The notes beneath the pieces are model-generated. The model was not told the DNA's origin, did not search any database, and was given only the letters and a program-made list of their open reading frames with translations. A stretch of 64,000 bases of DNA from Puniceicoccaceae bacterium. Its GTDB lineage: Bacteria; Verrucomicrobiota; Verrucomicrobiia; Opitutales; Coraliomargaritaceae. Numbering within the stretch: position 1 is the first letter of the stretch; each line of letters begins with the position of its first letter. Shown here in pieces: positions 58,047 to 64,000 of the stretch. The stretch is from the NCBI GenBank assembly GCA_018402305.1, contig JAGYJE010000001.1, forward strand, positions 62,001 through 126,000, read 5' to 3'. Both the position numbers and the translations under genes were made by a program.

Positions 58047-59612
58047 ATGATTTATAATTTCGGCAAGTTTCGACTTATGAAAAACACATCCAGTGCCCCG
58101 GCAGCTCATTTTCCCCTTGGTCAAAGGGATTACAAACCTGACTCAGTCGGCGATTTCCGTCGCGTCGAATTGAACGGGCGCGCGGGCCTCTTGGCGGAGA
58201 GCGTCCACAGTCGCCTGCGCTTCGACCGGCACACGCTGAATGAAGCCCGAGGAGCGTTGACTTTTTGGGTGGCTTCAAGGGATGCCTTGCGGAGTTGGGC
58301 GGCAGTGCCGTGGTCCAACGCCATTGAGGCGAATCCGCATGAATATGTCTTCCTGGCAGAGGAAACCGATGCCGGGGCAATCAAAGCTCCCGGTGCGCGT
58401 GGCTGGAAACCGGCCGGACCGCTGCGCAATTCCAAAGAAGCTGCTTTTTCTTTGGTCTGGAATGCAGGTTGGTACCCCCAGTTTTTTGCCAAATGGTGCC
58501 GGGGACTCATTTATGGAGGGGATCCGGCTGAGGGTGAAAGTAATGTCTTCAGCAGCCAGAGACCGACGAGCCTGGCCTTTGTGGCTGCGGGGCACTGGCA
58601 CGTGGTTCCGCAGCAATGGTATCAGATCGGGTTGAGCTGGGATGCTGAAAGCTTTGACTATCGTCTTTACCTGAACGGAGTTTTAGTGAGTGTCAGCAAT
58701 CGTTTCGATGGTGCCCCGCCCGAGAGCTGCAAGCCGACGCTAGTGGCGGGAAACACGAATTTCGCGCTTTCTGATTTGGCTTTTTACGATGAGGCGCTGT
58801 CGGCGGATGCAATGGCCGATCTCTATCGAGCCGAGGTGATCTCCCCGAATCCGGAAATCGATGCCGAACTCCGCAAAACCTACGCGGGCGAGCCGGTCGA
58901 GCGTTTTGATTTCAAGCCTGACTCTAGTTGGAAGACGCAGCTTAAGCTCAGCCTGTGCGAGCCGGATGCCATGGAGCATTTTCAGGTTCAGGGCTTCGAT
59001 CACGACAGTATCCAAGCCGAGGCGGACGGACTGCGCATTGCGACCCACCTCGAATTTCAGAAATCCTCAGAAGGCTTGCAGCGCTCCCAAGGTTACCTTT
59101 GGACAAAACAGTTTTTCGAAGGCGATCAAGTGATCGAGTTTGATTTCATGCCGCTACGTGAGAATGGACTTTCACTTTTATGTCTGCAGGCGGCTGGCAT
59201 GCAGGGAGAGGATTTTATGTGTGACTATCCGCTCCGACTCGACGGCTCCATGTCGTTGGTCTTCGGCGAGAATGTCCGCCTCTACCACTGGGAATACTTC
59301 CGGGAGATGGACGACACGCGCAATGATGTCGCTTCGTCAGCTCTGATTAAGCAGCCCTGGCAGCATCCGCTGGCCTACCAGTGCCTCACGGATCGGCTGG
59401 CCTGCGGGCAGTGGCACCGGCTGCAATACGTGCAGGAAGGCAATCGCTTGCGGGGTTCCATTGACGGGCAATTGCTCTTTGATGTCCTCGACGAACCCTT
59501 CGGAGGTCACGGTCCTGTGTTCCGCGGAGGCCGACTGGGCATTCGCCTGATGTGGAAAACCGATATCCGCTTTAGAAACCTTCACATTCTTAGTAAAGGC
59601 GGAGCACTTTAA
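58047..59612 (+). CDS. LamG-like domain plus DUF1961 protein
   Basis: The 521-residue protein has a LamG-like domain in residues about 25-265 (NEARGALTFWVASRD, WYQIGLSWDAESFDYRLYLNGVLVSVSN, NFALSDLAFYDEALSADAMADLYR) and a DUF1961-like domain in about 290-520 (LWTKQFFEGDQVIEFDFMPLRENGLSLLCLQAAGMQG, ENVRLYHWEYFREMDD, GRLGIRLMWKTDIRFRNLHI). DUF1961 is a concanavalin-like fold of unknown activity found beside heparinase genes. No signal peptide. A GGAAG lies about 12 bases before 58047; the ATG at 58077 is the alternative. It is followed after 24 bases by the lyase gene. Confidence 0.75.
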   Translation: MIYNFGKFRLMKNTSSAPAAHFPLGQRDYKPDSVGDFRRVELNGRAGLLAESVHSRLRFDRHTLNEARGALTFWVASRDALRSWAAVPWSNAIEANPHEYVFLAEETDAGAIKAPGARGWKPAGPLRNSKEAAFSLVWNAGWYPQFFAKWCRGLIYGGDPAEGESNVFSSQRPTSLAFVAAGHWHVVPQQWYQIGLSWDAESFDYRLYLNGVLVSVSNRFDGAPPESCKPTLVAGNTNFALSDLAFYDEALSADAMADLYRAEVISPNPEIDAELRKTYAGEPVERFDFKPDSSWKTQLKLSLCEPDAMEHFQVQGFDHDSIQAEADGLRIATHLEFQKSSEGLQRSQGYLWTKQFFEGDQVIEFDFMPLRENGLSLLCLQAAGMQGEDFMCDYPLRLDGSMSLVFGENVRLYHWEYFREMDDTRNDVASSALIKQPWQHPLAYQCLTDRLACGQWHRLQYVQEGNRLRGSIDGQLLFDVLDEPFGGHGPVFRGGRLGIRLMWKTDIRFRNLHILSKGGAL

Positions 59613-59636
59613 CATTAAACCACAAACATCCATTTT

Positions 59637-61928
59637 ATGACACAAGTATATCCACTCAATGATTCTGAAGCTATTTTCCTGAGTTTTAATGATCCCGATA
59701 TTTCAGCAGGCAATCCATGTAGCCTCTCTCCGGATCAGGGTCTCGCGTTTCAGACGAAGCAGTTCTGGGATTCATTGAGAATCGAGTGGGCTGCGTGTGC
59801 GCCGGGGAAAAGAGCCGGTAGCCTGGATTGGCCGCTGGAACTCCCCGATTCAGGTTTCGACCAATTCATATTTTGCCTGACCATTCCACCAAGTGTTCAA
59901 GTGCGCTTTTTCACCTGGGATGCGGAGCGGGTCGTGACGCCCCTGGGGGGGATAATCGAAGGCTCGCTCAGTCGGCAGGAGATTGTTCTTCCGATTCCCC
60001 CGTCGTCCGTGGCCGGATTGCGGATGGAGGTTTACGCCAAGCAAGCCGGGGCGGATTCGGTCTCCCTGATTTGGTTTGCTTTGCGCAACTCCGGGCTATC
60101 GGCCATGATCCAGAAAAACAAAATACGATGGAATCCGGAGTGGCCCGGACTGATCCGGCCGGTCGAAGAGTGGGGCGCACCCGCTTTTCGGCGGGGTTTG
60201 CTATTTGATGCCGCCGATTTGCCCGCTTTGAGAGCGAAAAAAGACTTGCCCGGTTGGTCGGCGCATTTTGCCAAGCTGGAAGCCTCCGCCCGGAAGGCCA
60301 TGCTGAGGAATCCGGAAGAGGATCTGTGGATCAGTGATTATGCGCCCTTCACCGACGAGCGCTATGTGCGTCAAAGCGAGCGCGGACGCGCGCCCTTCTA
60401 TTACGAATCCGTCAAACTGGCTCTCGTCGGCCTGGTGAACGAAGATGAGGCCATGGTGCGGCACGCCTTGCGCTATCTCATGTCTATGCTTCATCTCAAG
60501 CACTGGTCGCCTTCGGGCGAGACCCGTCTGCAGGGGTCTACCTGGGACCAGCGCTGCTTCACTGAGGAAATGATGAGCACCTCGGTGGTGCTCCTTCTGG
60601 ACTGGCTCGACCACGCACTGACGCCCCGTGCGCGCAAGCTCGGCCACCAGATGCTCTGGGACCGGGGCCTGGCGATCATTGAACGGGACATGGCCAAGTT
60701 CGAGTATGTGCACCATATCAATCAAGGGCCCTGGTTTTGCCGCGCCCGCGTCCTCGGGGGATTGTTCCTGGAAGAAGAATGGCCGCGCCTGGGCACCGAT
60801 TACGCGGAGCGGGCCATGCGGCAGCTTCGGGAGGGAATGGATCGCTATCTACTCGCGGATGGTGGCATGGATGAAGGGCCGATGTATTTGCTCCTCACCT
60901 TGGAGACAATATTGGTTGGTTTGCTGGCCTATTCCAAGAAAAGGTCGGTCGATGTCACCTCGTTGTTGCCCAGGGCTTTCGATCAGGTGGAGGACTACCT
61001 CCGGACGGTGGCCGGGTCCGTTCCCGGCACACATATTCCCGATGGGGACTGTGCGAGCATCTACCAGAATACGGATTCCAGCCTGATTCTGGCCTCATTG
61101 TTTCCGAACTCGGTATATGGGGAGCTGGCCGAAGGCGCCTTTCTTTCGGATCGCCCCTACACCTATTCGCAGCATTATGTGGGCACCGGAATTTTCTCAT
61201 TCATCTTCGGGCCGGACAGCGTTTCCAAGTCAAGCTGCGCGGCGGCACCCTTTTCCCTGCTTCCGGTGGCCGGGTTGACGGGTAGTTACCGCTCGAGCGA
61301 CGGCCACTCGTTGCGCCTAACCTTCGCGGGTTGCAAGGCCCGTCCCAGCCATTCCCATTTTGACAAAGGCGGCTTTGTGGCCGAAGTGGACGGCTGCCCC
61401 GTCTTCATCGATCGAGGGGTTGTCCGTTACGATGATCCCCGTGTCCGCTCGCTTCAACGGACCGAGGCCCACAACACGATGGCCCCCAGTTTTGACGGCA
61501 GATCGACGGTGGAGCAGGTGACCGCGCCGGTGGCGCTCATTCCGGACGCATCCGGGGACGCGCACTCGTTTCGCGCCTGCCTGGATCTCACACCCGTATG
61601 GGAAGGATCCATGCTCCAATGTGAGCGCGAAATACTGTCCTCCGACCTGAGTTCCTGGATCATTAAAGACTCCGGCGTGCTTGTGGAGGAGGGGCGTGTG
61701 GTGTTTTTTCTGCAGAGCCATTTTCCATTCGAGGGAGATGCGGGAAATTGGCGGTGCGGACCGCTGACGATCCAAGCCGATTGGGCGGAACGCGGCGACA
61801 GCAGCGAATGGATGGTGGACTGTGAACTCCGCCCCGTCTTTCGTCTCAGACTGTGGAGCCCCAAGCTGAAGGAGTTTACGCTCCACACCTCATTTGCGAG
61901 GGCGGACCGGCTTATTAAGCCCGGATGA
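59637..61928 (+). CDS. Heparinase II/III-type polysaccharide lyase
   Basis: The 763-residue protein has an N-terminal beta region (1-170), a helical toroid (about 185-520: APFYYESVKLALVGLVNEDEAMVRHALRYLM, EYVHHINQGPWFCRARVLGGLFLEEEW, GGMDEGPMYLLLTLETILVGLLAYS) and a heparinase II/III C-terminal beta-sandwich (from about 545) with CKARPSHSHFDKGGFVAEVDGCPVFIDRGVVRYDD, including the conserved H-x-H-x-D-K-G segment, and TEAHNTMAP. Family members cleave uronate-containing polysaccharides such as alginate, heparin or ulvan-like chains. No signal peptide is evident, so cytoplasmic action on oligomers is likely. The substrate is undetermined. Confidence 0.82.
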   Translation: MTQVYPLNDSEAIFLSFNDPDISAGNPCSLSPDQGLAFQTKQFWDSLRIEWAACAPGKRAGSLDWPLELPDSGFDQFIFCLTIPPSVQVRFFTWDAERVVTPLGGIIEGSLSRQEIVLPIPPSSVAGLRMEVYAKQAGADSVSLIWFALRNSGLSAMIQKNKIRWNPEWPGLIRPVEEWGAPAFRRGLLFDAADLPALRAKKDLPGWSAHFAKLEASARKAMLRNPEEDLWISDYAPFTDERYVRQSERGRAPFYYESVKLALVGLVNEDEAMVRHALRYLMSMLHLKHWSPSGETRLQGSTWDQRCFTEEMMSTSVVLLLDWLDHALTPRARKLGHQMLWDRGLAIIERDMAKFEYVHHINQGPWFCRARVLGGLFLEEEWPRLGTDYAERAMRQLREGMDRYLLADGGMDEGPMYLLLTLETILVGLLAYSKKRSVDVTSLLPRAFDQVEDYLRTVAGSVPGTHIPDGDCASIYQNTDSSLILASLFPNSVYGELAEGAFLSDRPYTYSQHYVGTGIFSFIFGPDSVSKSSCAAAPFSLLPVAGLTGSYRSSDGHSLRLTFAGCKARPSHSHFDKGGFVAEVDGCPVFIDRGVVRYDDPRVRSLQRTEAHNTMAPSFDGRSTVEQVTAPVALIPDASGDAHSFRACLDLTPVWEGSMLQCEREILSSDLSSWIIKDSGVLVEEGRVVFFLQSHFPFEGDAGNWRCGPLTIQADWAERGDSSEWMVDCELRPVFRLRLWSPKLKEFTLHTSFARADRLIKPG

Positions 61929-61929
61929 G

Positions 61930-62310
61930 GCATTGCGCTGTTACCAGCACATGAAGGAAAATATTCGGGAAGCCGGAGTCAGAAGCATCGGTTTGACCAT
62001 CTGGCCTCTCTATGCCGTTGAATCCGTGGGCAGCAAAGACTTCCATAAACCCTTTGCGTATCAAAACGGCGGCGACTGGCCCTGGTGGGGCGGTCGAATC
62101 GTTCAGGGCTTGGCTGTCACCGGTCTAGTCGACGAAGCGGAGGAAGTCTTGATTCCGATACTGGAGATGGTGGAGGAATTTGACGGATTCTACGAATGGC
62201 ATGGACCGGACGGCACACCGCACGGTTCAAAAAGTTTCCGGGGCGCGGCGGGTGCTGTCTGCAAAGCGATCAGGATGCTCAGCGCTGAACCCCTGAAATC
62301 TTACCGATAG
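61930..62310 (+). pseudogene. C-terminal remnant of an (alpha/alpha)-barrel glycosidase
   Basis: The frame ending at 62310 reads YQHMKENIREAG, LTIWPLYAVESVGSKDF, PFAYQNGGDWPWWGGRIVQGL and GFYEWHGPDGTPHGSKSFRGAAGAV, typical of the last helices of a six-hairpin glycosidase. No plausible start exists; the only in-frame start (TTG at 61894) lies inside the lyase gene. The 5' part has been lost directly at the lyase stop codon. It may be expressed as a read-through fragment, but it is most likely a relic. Confidence 0.65.
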
Positions 62311-62377
62311 GCATTCCATTCTGGCGGCTCGAGATCCCCTGGGGGTGGGTTGCAGAGGGGATCAATGAAGAATGGTT

Positions 62378-62391
62378 CTAACAACTGTTAG
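62378..62391. promoter_or_regulatory. Palindrome upstream of third LacI gene
   Basis: CTAACA-AC-TGTTAG is a perfect 6-bp inverted repeat 72 bases before the LacI start, followed by GGAGGGGAG. It may be an operator for autoregulation or a small hairpin. Confidence 0.35.
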
Positions 62392-62462
62392 GAGGGGAGA
62401 ACGGGAGAGGGAGAATTATTGCTTGACGCCCCGAAGTCGGCCTATTGCCTCCAATCGATTGT

Positions 62463-63485
62463 ATGAGTGCCACTCGATTGACTTTGAAAAAGATTTCCGC
62501 GGATTTGGGGCTGGATCCGGGGACCGTCTCGCATATCCTGAATCATGATGATGATCGCTATAGTGCCGCGACGCGGGGTCGGGTCATCGGCTACGCCCGG
62601 AGGGTGGGCTATCGCAGCAATACCCTGGCCCGAGCCATGCGCACGAAAAAGACCGGGATTGTGGGGGTGCTTTTCCGGAAGGAACCGGGGCATCCACTCG
62701 CGAACGAAGGTTTCTACATGCGTCTAATCGAGGGTTTGGAGAGTGAATTGCTGGATCATCATTACAAGATTCTGCTCTCTTCGGTCAACGACTCTGATAT
62801 CGCTGCCGCCAAGGTGCCCGATATCTTGCTGGATGGCCTCGTCGAGGGCTTGGTGATCATCGGAAGCCGTGATGAGAGGTGGCTGCGTGCCGTAGGCAAG
62901 GAGAATCCTAATCTGGTCTTATTGGATCAGGACTTGGAGGAATTCCATTGTGTGATCGGTGATTATGTTCAAAGTGGCCAAATCGCCGCTGAACATCTAC
63001 TGGCCTTAGGACATCGCCGCATCGGTGTGATTACCAGCCTAGAGGAAGATCCCAATTTTTCCAGACGAATCGAAGGCTTTGTGGACGTTATCAAAGCACG
63101 GGGGGGATGCCCCCCGGTCAGAATCTTCAAGGGCGATCCCTGGGGGGACGGGGGTGGTGACGTCGCCCGGGAACTTCAGAAAGAGGGCTTGCAGGGTATC
63201 ACCGCGCTGTTCGCGGTCAACGATCACCTCGCCCTGGGAGCCATCCGTGAGTTTACCCGTGCCGGGGTGGGGATTCCGGCGGAACTTTCCATTGTCGGGT
63301 GTGATAATCTTCCAAGCGGCACTCTGATCGACCCCAATCTCACGACGATACAAATTCCCAAGCGGAAGATGGGGCAGGAGGGCGCACGCCGCTTAATCCA
63401 CCTATTGGAGGTGTCCGAATCCAGCCCGCAAACCATCATTCTTTCAACCTCTTTGGTAGCCAGAGAAAGTTCGGCGGAGGTGTAG
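62463..63485 (+). CDS. LacI-family transcriptional regulator, third
   Basis: The 340-residue protein starts with LTLKKISADLGLDPGTVSHILNH (helix-turn-helix), then RVGYRSNTLARAMRTKKTGIVGVLF (hinge into sensor) and sensor motifs GLVEGLVIIGSRDE, GHRRIGVITSLEEDPNFSRRIEGF and TALFAVNDHLALGAIREF; the end LIDPNLTTIQIPKRKMGQEGA is typical. ATG at 63 nt after a TTG in the same frame was preferred; it lies at 62463. A 20-base palindrome at 63521, before the next gene, is its likely operator. Confidence 0.88.
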   Translation: MSATRLTLKKISADLGLDPGTVSHILNHDDDRYSAATRGRVIGYARRVGYRSNTLARAMRTKKTGIVGVLFRKEPGHPLANEGFYMRLIEGLESELLDHHYKILLSSVNDSDIAAAKVPDILLDGLVEGLVIIGSRDERWLRAVGKENPNLVLLDQDLEEFHCVIGDYVQSGQIAAEHLLALGHRRIGVITSLEEDPNFSRRIEGFVDVIKARGGCPPVRIFKGDPWGDGGGDVARELQKEGLQGITALFAVNDHLALGAIREFTRAGVGIPAELSIVGCDNLPSGTLIDPNLTTIQIPKRKMGQEGARRLIHLLEVSESSPQTIILSTSLVARESSAEV

Positions 63486-63520
63486 CCTCAAAGCCGTCCC
63501 GGGACGTTTCCGATTCTACT

Positions 63521-63540
63521 AAATCCAATCGTTTGGATTT
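63521..63540. promoter_or_regulatory. LacI-type operator candidate with central CG
   Basis: AAATCCAATCGTTTGGATTT is a 20-base palindrome with 9 of 10 paired positions and a central CG, the usual LacI-family operator layout. It lies between the LacI gene end (63485) and the following gene start (63596). Confidence 0.6.
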
Positions 63541-63595
63541 GACTTTGGTAAATCCGGTTTCAACCTGTTCAGTTCTTACACTCTTACACACTTTT

Positions 63596-64000
63596 ATGAA
63601 TACCTCGCATCTGCCTGACAGATTCTTCCATCCCATTGGTGAAAACGGTGGCTATCGATTTATGGAGCTTCCCACGAGCGAGGGGCACAATGCCGCCTGG
63701 GACCTGGCATTGGCTCGCAGCGGGAATGTCTACATCCCGATGTGCGGCGAGGCTTCCAAGTCCGTGGAGGTCGAGCTTTTCCAATACGACGCGGAATCGG
63801 ATGAGTTGTCATCCTGTTTCAAGATGGGGGACGCTTTTTATCGGGAGCCGAACACGATCCCCCATAGCAAGATTCACACCAGCCTGGCGGAGATGGAGGA
63901 CGGCACTCTGCTCATGGCGACGCATACGACGGCCGCCTCAAAAGGCCGCCCGGCTTGGCTCTTCGAGCAAAACTATCTGGACTTGAACGAGGGCTTTCCG
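63596..64000 (+). CDS. Unrecognised protein, N-terminal part, cut by window end
   Basis: An ATG at 63596 opens a frame that runs without a stop to the last base (135 codons). The product begins MNTSHLPDRFFHPIGENGGYR, has GNVYIPMCGEA near residue 43 and SKIHTSLAEMEDGTLLMATHTT near residue 95, followed by an aromatic segment. The beta-strand pattern suggests a propeller-like sugar-related protein, but I recognise no family. No signal peptide is visible. The LacI operator candidate 55 bases upstream suggests inducible expression with the neighbouring lyase genes. Confidence 0.65.
   Translation, partial: MNTSHLPDRFFHPIGENGGYRFMELPTSEGHNAAWDLALARSGNVYIPMCGEASKSVEVELFQYDAESDELSSCFKMGDAFYREPNTIPHSKIHTSLAEMEDGTLLMATHTTAASKGRPAWLFEQNYLDLNEGFP

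Noticed and set aside
1-64000. CRISPR array, phage genes or an intact insertion sequence
   Set aside because: No regularly spaced repeat series, no phage structural or integrase gene and no intact transposase were seen; only the RAYT relic is mobile-element related.

Overview
The window looks like an accessory, polysaccharide-catabolism region of a marine Verrucomicrobiota bacterium (Opitutales/Puniceicoccales type, in the sense of Coraliomargarita or Lentimonas). This rests on two PEP-CTERM exported proteins, a lone H-X9-DG type pseudopilin, three LacI and three AraC regulators beside glycosidases and polysaccharide lyases, DUF4143 ATPases, an REP-associated (RAYT) transposase relic, and no SusC/SusD pair. 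The taxonomic call is inference from gene content only.

Layout. 1-5.9 kb: the end of a GH130 phosphorylase, then a secreted CBM9-like/TIM-barrel protein, a LamG protein and a DUF2264 protein. 5.9-18.2 kb: a sugar-acid catabolic region with a lactonase-RraA-mannonate dehydratase (UxuA-like) operon, its LacI regulator, a GH113-like mannanase, a decayed second UxuA, an SDR dehydrogenase, a PEP-CTERM protein, a Dld-type D-lactate dehydrogenase, and a third UxuA-like gene coupled to a solute-binding-like protein without signal peptide. Five copies of one operator-like motif (about TGTKAATTGTTWACNAR) precede these genes and suggest a single LacI regulon. 18.4-33.6 kb: a PocR-AraC regulator, a second PEP-CTERM protein, a large GH38-like protein coupled to a fructose-6-phosphate-aldolase-like transaldolase and a SIS isomerase, a pseudopilin, a TIM-barrel glycosidase, a GH29 alpha-L-fucosidase, a second CBM9-like/TIM-barrel protein, a GH113 relic and an AraC regulator. 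33.7-37.9 kb: a tight five-gene operon (SDR, enolase-superfamily dehydratase, NTF2-RidA fusion, creatininase family, RraA) in which every junction is an ATGA overlap; it reads as a non-phosphorylative sugar to lactone to acid to 2-keto-3-deoxy acid to aldol-cleavage route.

38-44 kb: a RAYT relic, then a minus-strand one-carbon cluster (MetV-MetF fusion, LigM/DesA-like tetrahydrofolate O-demethylase, PurU, and a broken uroporphyrinogen-decarboxylase-like gene) with a divergent AraC regulator, suggesting removal of methyl groups from a methoxylated substrate. 44-49.3 kb: two DUF4143 ATPases lying between three REP-like hairpins, a DUF2236 protein, an exported hypothetical protein, and a VapBC-type toxin-antitoxin pair with a perfect palindrome at its start. 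49.3-64 kb: two unclassified carbohydrate-active proteins, a sodium:solute symporter, a GH5-like glycosidase, two LacI regulators, a LamG-DUF1961 protein, a heparinase II/III-type lyase, and the start of an unrecognised gene cut by the window end.

A striking feature is the number of gene relics that are partial copies of an intact gene elsewhere in the window: UxuA, GH113, the GH5-like gene, the symporter tail and the DUF2236 tail. The region appears to evolve by segmental duplication and decay. Most sugar-active enzymes here lack signal peptides, so much of the saccharide processing is probably cytoplasmic after import. No tRNA, rRNA, CRISPR array or intact insertion sequence was recognised by eye; a covariance-model search would be needed to exclude small RNAs.
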